64,000 bases of DNA from an uncultured Oscillospiraceae bacterium (GTDB lineage: Bacteria; Bacillota; Clostridia; Oscillospirales; Ruminococcaceae), in the NCBI GenBank assembly GCA_910589145.1, contig CAJUSD010000004.1, positions 111,490 to 175,489 of the forward strand. The letters are read 5' to 3'. This document shows, piece after piece, positions 43,426-52,346 of the stretch. Each line of letters starts with the position of its first letter. Position 1 is the first letter of the stretch. The translations under genes and the position numbers were made by a program. The notes under the pieces are model-generated. The model was not told the origin of the DNA. It saw nothing but the letters and a program-made list of their open reading frames with translations, and searched no databases.

Positions 43426-45183
43426 ATGGAAAAACAAATAGAACGCCGGATTTTAACTTGTTTTTTGATATTTGTATTGTTAGCCTTCATCCTGTTTCTG
43501 CGGATTGCATATCTTACCCAGGGGAGCGGGCTGGCAGCAGTAGGGCAGGCGCAGAGTACCCAAACTTTACGGGTAGCCTCCAACCGCGGTATGATTTATG
43601 ACTGCCATCTCCGTCCCCTTGTCAATCAGGGGATTCTGTACCGGGCGGCAGTTATGCCTACAGAACAGGCGGTTCAGACTGCAGTGCGGATACTTCCTGA
43701 CAAATCTACTACCATACTGGAACTAGCGCGGGAGCGCAAGCCTTTTCTGCTGGAATTTCCAACGCCATATGTTTATTCCAAAGGGATTAATGTATTTGAA
43801 GTATATGAGCGTTATAATGACGCACCTCTTGCCCCCCATATTATTGGATATACAGATGGTTCCGGTACAAATGGGATGGCTGGGATTGAACTCGCCTATA
43901 ATGATTATCTTACTCATAGCGATGCAGTGATTGATGTAACATATCAGGCAGATGTGACAGGAAACGTTGTAGAAGGAGAAAGCCCTCGTACAAATAAAAA
44001 CAGATATGACATCAAAGAAGGTGTTGTTCTAACCTTGGATGAAGAAATTCAGAAGCTTGTGCGTAAAGCCTGCCAGGAGGCTGTTTTCCACAAAAATACG
44101 GCAGAACTTGCCAAAGATCCAACAGAACAAAAAGCAATGGAATACGGCGGGGCGCTGGTAATGGATATATATACAGGAAATATTTTAGCCTGTGTCAGTT
44201 ATCCCGATTTTTCTCAGAACGATGTTGCCTCCAGCCTGGATGCTCCGGGAAGCCCGTTTCTCAACCGTTGTTTTAATGCGTACAGTGTTGGCTCCCCATT
44301 TAAGCTGACGATAGCCGCAGCCGCTCTCGAAAATGGTATTTCCCGTTACTACACCTATACCTGTAAAGGGTATGAAAATATTGGAGGGCAAATTTTTTAC
44401 TGCAATAACTTAGCAGGCCATGGGAAAATTGATATGGGCGGTGCTGTGGAAGAATCCTGCAACACCTATTTTATCCACCTAATGGAACTGCTGGGACCGG
44501 AAACAGTAATGCGCATGATACAGGCAATGGGATTTGGAAGCGGGGATGTTCTCGCGGATGGAATTGGAAGTGCGGCCGGTTTTTTGCCTGAGCTGGAACA
44601 GCTTAGGATGATGCCGGCAGAAGCCGCTAATTTATCCTTTGGACAGGGAAAATTGCTGGCAACTCCATTACAGCTTGTTAAAATGGTTTCCTGCATTGCA
44701 AATGGCGGAAACCGCGTTACCCCCCGTTTGGTGGAAGGGTTTACCAACGAGGACGGAACGCAGATTATAAGCCGGGAACCAATCTATGCCGCCAACCCGG
44801 TTATCACTCAAAGAACAGCTTCAATACTTCAGGAATTTATGATTGGAGTTGTGGAGGAAGGAAGCGGGGTTTATGCCAAACCAAATGCAGGCGGTGCAGG
44901 AGGAAAAACCGGATCTGCCCAGACCGGGATTTTTATAATTGGGGATGAGGACGCAGAGGATGTGGAAATTGTTCACGCCTGGTTTACAGGCTTTTTCCCG
45001 GCGAGAGCTCCCAAATATGCAATTGTTGTATTTGCAGAAGGCGGAGAGTCCGGCGCAAAAGCTGCTGCACCTGTTTTCAAGATCATTGCCGATGGACTGG
45101 CTGAGATGGAGGGAATCCAGCCGGAAAAGACGGATGATAAAACGCCCTCCTTCCCAGTTGAATTGGAGAATAATAATGAATAA
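43426..45183 (+). CDS. Class B penicillin-binding protein (transpeptidase)
   Basis: 585 aa. One N-terminal membrane segment (about 10-30), a dimerisation domain (about 45-200) and a transpeptidase domain with SxxK at S290-K293 (GSPFK), SxN at S344-N346 (SCN) and KTG at 494-496 (KTGSAQTG). It cross-links peptidoglycan. The domain order fits the FtsI/PBP2/SpoVD group; no PASTA repeats are present, and it is not next to rodA, ftsW or mur genes, so the exact role is open. GGGGGATATT precedes ATG 43426. Confidence 0.9.
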   Translation: MEKQIERRILTCFLIFVLLAFILFLRIAYLTQGSGLAAVGQAQSTQTLRVASNRGMIYDCHLRPLVNQGILYRAAVMPTEQAVQTAVRILPDKSTTILELARERKPFLLEFPTPYVYSKGINVFEVYERYNDAPLAPHIIGYTDGSGTNGMAGIELAYNDYLTHSDAVIDVTYQADVTGNVVEGESPRTNKNRYDIKEGVVLTLDEEIQKLVRKACQEAVFHKNTAELAKDPTEQKAMEYGGALVMDIYTGNILACVSYPDFSQNDVASSLDAPGSPFLNRCFNAYSVGSPFKLTIAAAALENGISRYYTYTCKGYENIGGQIFYCNNLAGHGKIDMGGAVEESCNTYFIHLMELLGPETVMRMIQAMGFGSGDVLADGIGSAAGFLPELEQLRMMPAEAANLSFGQGKLLATPLQLVKMVSCIANGGNRVTPRLVEGFTNEDGTQIISREPIYAANPVITQRTASILQEFMIGVVEEGSGVYAKPNAGGAGGKTGSAQTGIFIIGDEDAEDVEIVHAWFTGFFPARAPKYAIVVFAEGGESGAKAAAPVFKIIADGLAEMEGIQPEKTDDKTPSFPVELENNNE

Positions 45184-45275
45184 AAACTAGGGGGAACCTC
45201 AAATCTTTTTTATTTGCCTTTAGTTGTGCCCATCTCTATTTTATGCTTATTTATCATCTCTAAATAATTTAACAC

Positions 45276-45598
45276 GGAAATCAATTTACAGAAACATAGC
45301 AAAAAAGAAGCAGAAAACCTACGGCGCGGGCACAAAGCAACAGTAAGCACAAACCAAACCCGTATGAAAAGCTTTGGCCGCTTTCTCGAAAGTGGCAGGG
45401 GTCCAGGGTCGAGCAGCTGAGCTGCTCAGAGTCCCCGGTCGCGTCCGAAGACGCGAAACTCCTTTTGCAAAGAGCTTTTTTCTTTCTTTTTGCGATAGAA
45501 GAAAGAAGAACCTTCTCTTTTTCTCCGCCTTCCCTGACAAATACCCCGGTGGGGTGTTTGGCAATATCAAACTCAAAATCTCCACAAAATTGATTTCC
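45276..45598 (+). repeat. Dispersed element R2, copy 2
   Basis: 323 bp, inverted ends GGAAATCAATTT and AAATTGATTTCC. About 85-90% like copy 1 by eye outside the stems. Hairpin I is replaced by a longer one, CCAGGGTCGAGCAGC/GCTGCTCAGAGTCCCCGG-like, where copy 1 has a short GGGCGGCGCCC. It ends 21 bases before the consensus promoter of rplJ-rplL, in the same orientation as copy 1 before its promoter. Confidence 0.85.
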
Positions 45599-45619
45599 CT
45601 GATAATTTAAAATTTATGC

Positions 45620-45648
45620 TTGACAAAAAGGGAAAGATTGTCTATAAT
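45620..45648 (+). promoter_or_regulatory. SigA promoter of rplJ-rplL
   Basis: TTGACA (45620-45625), 17-base spacer, TATAAT (45643-45648): perfect consensus. Confidence 0.92.
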
Positions 45649-45654
45649 AAAAAA

Positions 45655-45846
45655 GCTGTCAAATCCATAGACAGCAGGTTTTCCCGTAAGGGAAATGAAA
45701 AGGATCTTTATCCTGCCTGCCGAGGAGGAGATTATCTGAGTTTTTGAAACGAGATAATATAAGCTCCTTCTGTTTTATGGAAAACGGGAGGGGCGTTTTT
45801 ATAGCCTTTAACGCTATGGATTGCGCAAATAAATCCAGGAGGTGAA
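45655..45846 (+). promoter_or_regulatory. Ribosomal protein L10 leader
   Basis: The leader contains ATAGACAGCAGG and, farther on, CCTGCCTGCCGAGGAGG, matching the conserved core of L10 leaders that bind L10(L12)4 to repress the operon. Further stems lie downstream, with TTTTATGGAAAACGGGAGGGGCGTTTTTAT-like terminator features around 45775-45802 (GGGAGGGGCGTTTTT). It ends at the rplJ ribosome site. Confidence 0.82.
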
Positions 45847-45850
45847 CGGA

Positions 45851-46390
45851 ATGCCAAGTGAGAAAGCTTTAGCAGAGAAAAAAGCCATTGTGGAATCGTT
45901 GAGCAAAAAGATGTCGAATTCGGCAGCCGGCGTGCTGGTGGATTACAAGGGCATCACCGTAGCGGACGATACGAAATTAAGAAAAGAGCTTCGTGAAGCT
46001 GGCGTTGAGTATATGGTTGTAAAAAACACCCTGCTCAAATTTGCGGCAGAAGCGAACGGTTACGGCGAAATGTCCCCCCATTTGAACGGGACAAGCGCTA
46101 TCGCGTTTTCTGAAGCAGATCCAGTTGTTGCTGCTAAGATTCTGACAAAATACGCAGATGCTTCCAAAGGCAAATTTACGGTAAAAGCGGGATTTGTTGA
46201 CGGTGGCTTTATTGATGCGAAAAAAGTTGCAGAACTTGGAAAGCTGCCAAGCAAGGAACAGCTTCTTTCCCAACTTCTCAGCGTACTCAATGGAAACCTG
46301 CGTGGTTTGGCCTGCGCTTTGAACGAGATCGCAGAGAAAAAAGGCGGTTCTGCTGAAACAGCTGAAGCTGTGGAACCTGCCGCAGAATAA
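45851..46390 (+). CDS. rplJ: 50S ribosomal protein L10
   Basis: 179 aa. MPSEKALAEKKAIVESLSKK, VDYKGITVADDTKLRKELRE and YMVVKNTLLKFA are L10 motifs. It anchors the L7/L12 stalk. ATG 45851 follows CCAGGAGGTG at ideal distance; an in-frame GTG at 45842 lies inside that site and is not used. The acidic C-terminal tail is lineage-variable. Confidence 0.96.
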   Translation: MPSEKALAEKKAIVESLSKKMSNSAAGVLVDYKGITVADDTKLRKELREAGVEYMVVKNTLLKFAAEANGYGEMSPHLNGTSAIAFSEADPVVAAKILTKYADASKGKFTVKAGFVDGGFIDAKKVAELGKLPSKEQLLSQLLSVLNGNLRGLACALNEIAEKKGGSAETAEAVEPAAE

Positions 46391-46488
46391 CCCTCAGATC
46401 TGGCGAAATATTTAATCTGTCTTAAAGGGAATATTGTTTATCTCTGAAGGACAGAAAATACAAAAATGATTGTAGGAGGTAATTTAAA

Positions 46489-46866
46489 ATGGCTTCTGAG
46501 AAGATTTTAAAATTTGTAGAAGAAATTAAAACCCTTACTGTTCTGGAACTTAACGAACTCGTTAAGGCGATTGAGGAAGAATTTGGCGTTTCCGCTGCTG
46601 CTCCTGTGGTAATGGCAGGCGGCCCTGCTGCTGCTGGCCCTGCTGAAGAAGAAAAGAGCGAATTTGACGTTATCCTGGCAGATGCTGGCGCAAGCAAGAT
46701 GGGTGTTATCAAGCTGGTTAAGGATATTACCGGCCTGGGCCTGAAAGAAGCGAAAGCTCTGGTTGACGGCGCTCCCAAGCCCATCAAGGAGAAGATTTCC
46801 AAGGCTGATGCTGAGGATATTAAGAAGAAGCTCGAAGAGGCTGGCGCTAAGGTTGAACTGAAATAA
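46489..46866 (+). CDS. rplL: 50S ribosomal protein L7/L12
   Basis: 125 aa. N-terminal dimerisation domain (ILKFVEEIKTLTVLELNELVKAIEEEFGV), Ala/Pro/Gly hinge (about 38-55), and C-terminal factor-binding domain (VIKLVKDITGLGLKEAKALVDGAPKPIKE). TAGGAGGT precedes ATG 46489. Cotranscribed with rplJ. Confidence 0.97.
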   Translation: MASEKILKFVEEIKTLTVLELNELVKAIEEEFGVSAAAPVVMAGGPAAAGPAEEEKSEFDVILADAGASKMGVIKLVKDITGLGLKEAKALVDGAPKPIKEKISKADAEDIKKKLEEAGAKVELK

Positions 46867-46890
46867 GTTTGAATCTTAAAGGATAAAAAT

Positions 46891-46930
46891 AAAAACAGGG
46901 TGTCGCTGTCAGATGCGATATCCTGTTTTT
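46891..46930 (+). terminator. Intrinsic terminator after rplL
   Basis: AAAAACAGGGTGTCGC pairs with GCGATATCCTGTTTTT (G-T allowed). Confidence 0.85.
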
Positions 46931-46980
46931 GTATTGCAGCGGCTAATTTACTACGGGCATAAATTTAAGTATCCCCCTAT

Positions 46981-47042
46981 GGCGGATTAAAAAGGTTTCA
47001 AGTCCAGGATGAGTGCAGCAAAGCTATGTGCAGCGAGCGACT
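46981..47042 (+). repeat. Dispersed hairpin element R1, copy E (truncated)
   Basis: GGCGGATTAAAAAGGTTTC is exact, then AAGTCCAGGAT and a decayed hairpin I (GTGCAGC...). No later modules are present. It lies between the rplL terminator and the promoter of the ABC-transporter unit; the rest of the 46931-47256 gap shows no gene. Confidence 0.65.
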
Positions 47043-47123
47043 CTTACCTATAAGATGAATCTATCCCATCGGCATAAAAAGGGTTATACCTGGAACGCAT
47101 GGATAAATATAAGGGAGAAGTAT

Positions 47124-47152
47124 TTGCCTTTTATATCCAAATTTGGTATACT
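47124..47152 (+). promoter_or_regulatory. Candidate SigA promoter of the amino-acid ABC unit
   Basis: TTGCCT (47124-47129), 17-base spacer, TATACT (47147-47152), about 100 bases before the permease gene. No T-box, SAM or lysine riboswitch motif was seen in that leader. Confidence 0.65.
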
Positions 47153-47256
47153 AAGAACCGTAATGAATAGTGGGAAGAAGGCGATACTATTCCAACGGGA
47201 AAAACCGCTGCTTTAAGACAAAGCGCAAAAACTTTAAGAAAGGGAATACCTAAAAT

Positions 47257-47934
47257 ATGATAAGCGAAAGATTAATCCATATCCTAACGGATTCTTTCTG
47301 GAAAATCTTGCTGCCGGGCCTGACAATGACCATTCCTTTAACGGCATTGTCTTTTTTCTTTGCATTAATTATCGCAGTTGTTACAGCATTGATCCAGTTC
47401 GCCGATATCAAAATATTGAAACCCTTGGCTCGGTTTTATATCTGGGTGATACGCGGAACACCAGTATTGGTTCAGTTGTTCATTATCTTTTATGGCCTGC
47501 CAAATCTGGGGATTGTTCTTCCTGCTTTTCCGTCCGCTGTGCTGGTTTTTTCAATTAATGAAGGTGCATATGGAGCGGAAACTATGCGTGCTGCACTTGA
47601 ATCTGTTCCAGCAGGACAGATAGAAGCTGGGTATTGCGTGGGAATGTCCTGGACACAGGTTATGCGGCGAATTGTATTGCCTCAGGCTTTTCGGACTGCC
47701 TTCCCTCCCTTGTCAAATTCCCTCATTGGTTTGATGAAAGAAACCTCGCTTGCATCCAGCATTACTGTGATGGAAATGTTTATGTCTGCTCAGAAAATCG
47801 TTGCCAGAACTTATGAACCTCTTGCCCTCTACATAGAAGTTGGATTAATTTATCTGTTGTTTTCCACCATACTGACTAAACTACAGAATATCGGAGAGAA
47901 AAAATTAAATTCCTACGGATATCAGAAAGGGTAA
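47257..47934 (+). CDS. Polar amino-acid ABC transporter permease
   Basis: 225 aa with about five membrane segments. WVIRGTPVLVQLFIIFYGLP and the EAA loop EAGYCVGMSWTQVMRRIVLPQAFRTAFPPLSNSLI are typical of HisM/GlnP/YecS-type permeases; the closest layout by eye is the cystine (TcyB/YecS) group. AAGAAAGGG precedes ATG 47257. First of three genes: permease, ATPase, binding protein. Confidence 0.9.
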   Translation: MISERLIHILTDSFWKILLPGLTMTIPLTALSFFFALIIAVVTALIQFADIKILKPLARFYIWVIRGTPVLVQLFIIFYGLPNLGIVLPAFPSAVLVFSINEGAYGAETMRAALESVPAGQIEAGYCVGMSWTQVMRRIVLPQAFRTAFPPLSNSLIGLMKETSLASSITVMEMFMSAQKIVARTYEPLALYIEVGLIYLLFSTILTKLQNIGEKKLNSYGYQKG

Positions 47935-47937
47935 TTT

Positions 47938-48717
47938 ATGCTTGAAGTCAGAAATATTCAAAAATCATTTGACGGAATGCAGGTATTGAAAGGCGTCGAT
48001 ATTGATGTTAGAAAAGGGGATGTAGTGGCAATTTTAGGGCCGAGCGGTTCAGGGAAAACTACCCTTCTTCGCTGCATTAATTTTCTGGAGCAGGCGGACA
48101 GCGGGACAATGACTTTTAACGGGGAAAGCTATCGGTTTGGCCATATATCCAAACAGGAAATTTTGAAAATCCGTAAAAAAACTGCCTTTGTCTTTCAAAA
48201 CTACAATTTGTTCCGCAACAAAACAGCCCTTCAAAATGTAACGGAAGGATTAATTATCGCCCGAAAAATTCCTAAAAAGCAGGCGGAGGAAATCGGACGG
48301 CAGGCTTTGGAAAAGGTAGGCCTTTCTGACCGGTGCGGCCACTATCCCCATCAGCTTTCCGGCGGTCAGCAGCAGCGCGTTGCAATTGCAAGGGCTATGG
48401 CGGCTAACCCGGAAATTATCTTTTTTGACGAACCTACTTCTGCCTTGGATCCGGAATTAATCGGAGAAGTACTTGCTGTTATGCGTCAGCTTGCCGATGA
48501 GGGCATGACGATGCTGGTTGTAACACATGAAATCAATTTTGCCAGAAACGTTTCTTCTAAAGTTATTTTTATGGAGGATGGCTCTGTAATAGAATCCGCA
48601 TCGTCCAGTGATTTTTTTAACAATCCCAGAGAGGAACGAACCAAAACGTTTTTGCGAACGATTGTTGGGGGTAAGGCAGAAAGTGATGTTACAGCAGAAT
48701 CACTTTATAAAAGATGA
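47938..48717 (+). CDS. Polar amino-acid ABC transporter ATP-binding protein
   Basis: 259 aa. Walker A GPSGSGKTTLLRCINFLE, signature LSGGQQQRVAIARAMA, Walker B EIIFFDEPTSALDPE and switch His in VVTHEINFA. Belongs to the GlnQ/TcyC group. Three bases after the permease gene; its end lies 26 bases before the binding-protein start. Confidence 0.95.
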   Translation: MLEVRNIQKSFDGMQVLKGVDIDVRKGDVVAILGPSGSGKTTLLRCINFLEQADSGTMTFNGESYRFGHISKQEILKIRKKTAFVFQNYNLFRNKTALQNVTEGLIIARKIPKKQAEEIGRQALEKVGLSDRCGHYPHQLSGGQQQRVAIARAMAANPEIIFFDEPTSALDPELIGEVLAVMRQLADEGMTMLVVTHEINFARNVSSKVIFMEDGSVIESASSSDFFNNPREERTKTFLRTIVGGKAESDVTAESLYKR

Positions 48718-48743
48718 CATATGAATTAAGGAGTATTGCAACC

Positions 48744-49544
48744 ATGAATAAAAAACGTTTTACAACAATTATAACAACAGTTTTGGCAGCAGGGGTATTT
48801 TGCCTAACGGGATGTTCCCAAAGTGGAGCTGATTTGCTTGGACAGGTAAAAGAAAAAGGCGAACTTGTTGTTGCAATGGAAGGAATATGGGCCCCATGGA
48901 CGTTTCATGATGAAAATGATACCCTGGTAGGGTTTGATGTGGAAGTTTCCCAGAAGCTTGCGGAAAAGCTGGGAGTAAAGGCTTCTTTTGTCGAAGGTGA
49001 CTGGGATGGGCTCTTTGCCGGTTTGGACTCAAAGCGTTATGATATTGTCTGCAATGGGGTTGAGATCACCGATGAGCGTGCAGAAAAATATGACTTTTCT
49101 GAGCCGTATGCTTATATACATACTGCCATTATTGTCCGTGGGGATAATGATACAATCCATTCTTTTGAGGATTTAAAAGACAAACAGACAGCCAATACGC
49201 TGTCAAGCACTTATGCCGCCCTTGCGGAAAGCTATGGGGCAACGGCAATTGGTGTTGAGGCGTTAGACCAGACTTTGGATTTAGTGCTTGCAGGGCGGGT
49301 TGATGCAACCCTTAATGCCGACCTTTCCTTTTACGATTATATGAAAGTCCATCCAGATGCTGATTTAAAAATTGTAGCGTTAACAGAAGACGCTTCAGAG
49401 ATTGCCATTCCCGTTCGGAAGGGAAAGGAAAGCACAGCTTTTTTGAATGCCGTTAATAAGGCGATTGCGGAACTTAGAGAATCTGGGGATTTAGGACAGA
49501 TTTCTACAAAATACTTTGATGTTGATATATCCAATAAAGAATAA
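48744..49544 (+). CDS. Amino-acid ABC transporter substrate-binding lipoprotein
   Basis: 266 aa. Signal peptide with lipobox CLTGC (Cys about residue 24), then an SBP_bac_3 domain: GELVVAMEGIWAPWTFHDENDTLVGFDVEVSQKLAEKLGVK region and YDIVCNGVEITDERAEKYDFSEPYAY. A cystine-like substrate is suggested by the family layout and would fit cysK and mnmA in the window, but is not proven. ATG 48744 follows TTAAGGAG; an earlier in-frame ATG at 48714 has no such site and would spoil the signal peptide. Confidence 0.92.
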   Translation: MNKKRFTTIITTVLAAGVFCLTGCSQSGADLLGQVKEKGELVVAMEGIWAPWTFHDENDTLVGFDVEVSQKLAEKLGVKASFVEGDWDGLFAGLDSKRYDIVCNGVEITDERAEKYDFSEPYAYIHTAIIVRGDNDTIHSFEDLKDKQTANTLSSTYAALAESYGATAIGVEALDQTLDLVLAGRVDATLNADLSFYDYMKVHPDADLKIVALTEDASEIAIPVRKGKESTAFLNAVNKAIAELRESGDLGQISTKYFDVDISNKE

Positions 49545-49559
49545 CTCCAAACAATCAAA

Positions 49560-49600
49560 GACCGGAAACTGCTGAAAGCGGTTTCCGGTCTTTCTTTTTT
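49560..49600. terminator. Bidirectional intrinsic terminator
   Basis: GACCGGAAAC and GTTTCCGGTC pair around a ten-base loop with T-runs on the plus side; it separates the convergent ABC and kinase units. Confidence 0.87.
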
Positions 49601-49610
49601 AAGGCAAAGG

Positions 49611-52310
49611 TCAATTCAATGTATTAAATTTTGAAGCCTCAGAAAAGGAAATGGTTGCCTCATTATTTCTCATAAAAAGCAAACCGAAAGAACCCGGCCC
49701 ACAATTACTGGCAATGGCGGGAGACGCCTTTTGTAAGTATACCCTTTCAAAAGAACAGTACTGTTTCACAAGGTTCTGAATGTACTGGAGCTTGGGCTGG
49801 TCAATTCCAGCGTAGGTGATAAACAAAATCCGCCGGTCGATATTTTTTGTACTTCGAAACACCCTGCGCACATAACTTTTTGCCATACGGGGAAAATCCC
49901 CCATCCCTATACCGCTGACCACCATTTTGCTGTTCCGCAGTGAGATGATAGGATGCAGGAAGAGAGCGTCACATAGAATTTGGATTTTTTTTGAAATTTG
50001 TCCCCCTTGACACATCATATGTGTACTATCAATGATAAATGCCGAAGAAATATACCGTCTCAGATTTTTTATGGTTTTCACAATTTCATTTTTGGAGGCA
50101 TGATGTTCTGCCATATAAGCAGCAAACAATACCGCCAGCCCCATGCTGCTGGAAAGATGCCCGGAATCCAGCACTGTAACATTTTCAAAAGACTTAGCTG
50201 CTTCAAGTGCGTTAAAATACCCTTGGCTGGTATATTTCGCCATTGTAATGTGTATAACATTTTGTGCTTCTGCCAGCCTTTCGGCAAAGAAGCGCTCATA
50301 GTCTTCTACATCCGGCGGCTGGGAAGAACTGCTCTGCCCTTCTGCTATGTACATCAGAAGTTCATCTGACTTCAATTCAAGGTCATCCAAAAAACGCCCC
50401 CTCTCTGTAGAAGTATAATAAGGACATACAAAAATGCCGAACTCTTTTTTAAGGGATTCTGGAAGGTCGCATACACTATCTGTTGTGATGATAAGCGGCC
50501 GCCTCTGTGCCTGCTCAAAAATCAAGATATCTTTTCCTATTTCGGACTGGCCCGTCTCCTCGCTTAACTGTACCATATTCTTTGGAAGGATGCTTAACAC
50601 TGCTGCTTCAAGCAGCGCGCCGCTGACCGGTTTTGCAAGATATCCGCTGAACCCCTCCTTCCGGTAGAGAAGCTGATTGTCGCTCCCAGCATTGGCGGTC
50701 AGCGCAATCACAGGCACATCCTGGCATAAGCCTCCCGGCTGGGTGCGCAATGCGTGAAAACACTGAATACCATCCATCTCCGGCATCAGGTGATCCATCA
50801 GGATAGCGTCGTAATGCTGTTTTTGTGTCAGTTTTAAACATTCTTCACCGCTTTGCGCTGTATCAATTTGAATTTTTGTTTCTGCAAGCAGTTTGCAAAC
50901 CACCATCAAATTCATATCATTATCATCCACTACCAGGATATGCGCCTCTGGTGCTTCAAAGCTTTGATGGTACTGCTCTCCTTCATGAAGCTTTACTCGG
51001 GAATCCAGTGAAAATTCTCCCAGCTCATTATTGTCCATAATGTCCTGTTCCAACATAACAAGAAAAGTGGAGCCTTTGGTATAGACACTGTTGACATTGA
51101 TCTCGCCGCCCATAAGAACCACTAACTGGCGAACAATACTAAGTCCAAGGCCCGTTCCTTCAATGTGACGGTTCTGCTCTTCATCCACCCTTTTAAAAGC
51201 ATTAAAAATATAAGGGATATTTTCCTTTTTAACCCCCTGTCCGGTATCCTCCACAGTATACCAGACCCGTACCCGGTTCACCGACTGACGCTCGCACCGG
51301 ACGGAAAGCTTCACAAACCCCTTTTGTGTGTATTTGACCGCATTATTCAGCAGGTTAATCAAAATTTGTTTAATGCGCACTTCGTCACCAAAAAGCATAC
51401 TGGGAATCGAGGGATCCACATGCAGCCGAAATTCCAGCCCCTTTTCCTTTGCCTTGATCCAAATCATATTGACGATCTCGGAAAAAAGCGCCCCTGTCTC
51501 ATAGGAAACGTTTACAATTTCCATTTTGCCGGATTTGATTTTGGACAAATCCAGAATATCATTTACGAGAGTAAGAAGCATTTTGCTGGCGCCCTGAATA
51601 TTCCTTGCGTTTTCAGCGACATCTTCTGAAATATCCCCCCGCAGGATAATCTCGTTTAATCCAATAATGGTGTTAATAGGTGTGCGGATTTCATGGCTCA
51701 TGCTGGAAAAAAAGTGATTTTCTGCCTTATTTAGTTCCTCAATTTCCTTTTTCTGCTGCTGGGTTAGCTCATTTTCCTTTTTATAAAGCATATTTAAAAA
51801 CATCAGCAGTACACTGGACAGCATTCCTACTATAATAACAGAAGCCGCAGAATCGAAGAAAGAACGCTGCAATGTATTTCTAGAAGAATATTCCGGGAAG
51901 TAGAAGGCAACATAGTAACAGAAAATGATTTCTGCCATAGTCAGCAGAAAAAATACTCCCTTTCGTCTTCCCTCCAAAGTTATGCCAATATATATAAAGC
52001 AGATTACACCCCATTCAGGAACACCGCTATAAAATCCGCCGGCAGTAAAAAAACTGATTGGGAAAACCACAAGCAGCATGGTTGCAATAAATGTAGCTCC
52101 TGCATTAATACATTCATTTCGGACACTAAACTTTACAGTTAACGTTATTATCACAAGACTTGCCGCTAAAATCAACAGATTGAAAATATTCCTGCCCATA
52201 GGCAAAATGAATATCAATGTAACAATACAAGCTCCTGTCACAAGCCGAAACATTCGCTCCCGCAGGCTGAGCCGATGGTCAAAAATGATTTCAAACCATT
52301 TTTTTAACAT
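49611..52310 (-). CDS. Hybrid sensor histidine kinase with receiver and C-terminal DegV domain
   Basis: 899 aa. Six or so membrane segments (about 20-175) form an integral sensor. A short coiled coil leads to HisKA (H206 in SSMSHEIRTPIN) and HATPase (NLLNNAVKYTQKG, EDTGQGV, EGTGLGLSIVRQLV). A receiver follows (about 456-575; acidic pair in VDDND, phospho-Asp D506 in ILMDHLMPEMDG, K560). Residues about 605-885 are a DegV fatty-acid-binding domain: PLIITTDSVCDLPESL, QSSSSQPPDVEDYERFF, ITMAKYTSQGYFNALEAA, VLDSGHLSSSMGLAV, SNCGPGSFGLLF. DegV proteins such as FakB carry fatty acids for FakA. A DegV module inside a kinase is unusual and might sense or present a lipid. It is the last gene of a three-gene phosphorelay unit. 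Confidence 0.9.
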   Translation of the reverse strand: MLKKWFEIIFDHRLSLRERMFRLVTGACIVTLIFILPMGRNIFNLLILAASLVIITLTVKFSVRNECINAGATFIATMLLVVFPISFFTAGGFYSGVPEWGVICFIYIGITLEGRRKGVFFLLTMAEIIFCYYVAFYFPEYSSRNTLQRSFFDSAASVIIVGMLSSVLLMFLNMLYKKENELTQQQKKEIEELNKAENHFFSSMSHEIRTPINTIIGLNEIILRGDISEDVAENARNIQGASKMLLTLVNDILDLSKIKSGKMEIVNVSYETGALFSEIVNMIWIKAKEKGLEFRLHVDPSIPSMLFGDEVRIKQILINLLNNAVKYTQKGFVKLSVRCERQSVNRVRVWYTVEDTGQGVKKENIPYIFNAFKRVDEEQNRHIEGTGLGLSIVRQLVVLMGGEINVNSVYTKGSTFLVMLEQDIMDNNELGEFSLDSRVKLHEGEQYHQSFEAPEAHILVVDDNDMNLMVVCKLLAETKIQIDTAQSGEECLKLTQKQHYDAILMDHLMPEMDGIQCFHALRTQPGGLCQDVPVIALTANAGSDNQLLYRKEGFSGYLAKPVSGALLEAAVLSILPKNMVQLSEETGQSEIGKDILIFEQAQRRPLIITTDSVCDLPESLKKEFGIFVCPYYTSTERGRFLDDLELKSDELLMYIAEGQSSSSQPPDVEDYERFFAERLAEAQNVIHITMAKYTSQGYFNALEAAKSFENVTVLDSGHLSSSMGLAVLFAAYMAEHHASKNEIVKTIKNLRRYISSAFIIDSTHMMCQGGQISKKIQILCDALFLHPIISLRNSKMVVSGIGMGDFPRMAKSYVRRVFRSTKNIDRRILFITYAGIDQPKLQYIQNLVKQYCSFERVYLQKASPAIASNCGPGSFGLLFMRNNEATISFSEASKFNTLN

Positions 52311-52346
52311 GAAATGCTTTCTCCTCTCAAAGATGGACTGGAAATT

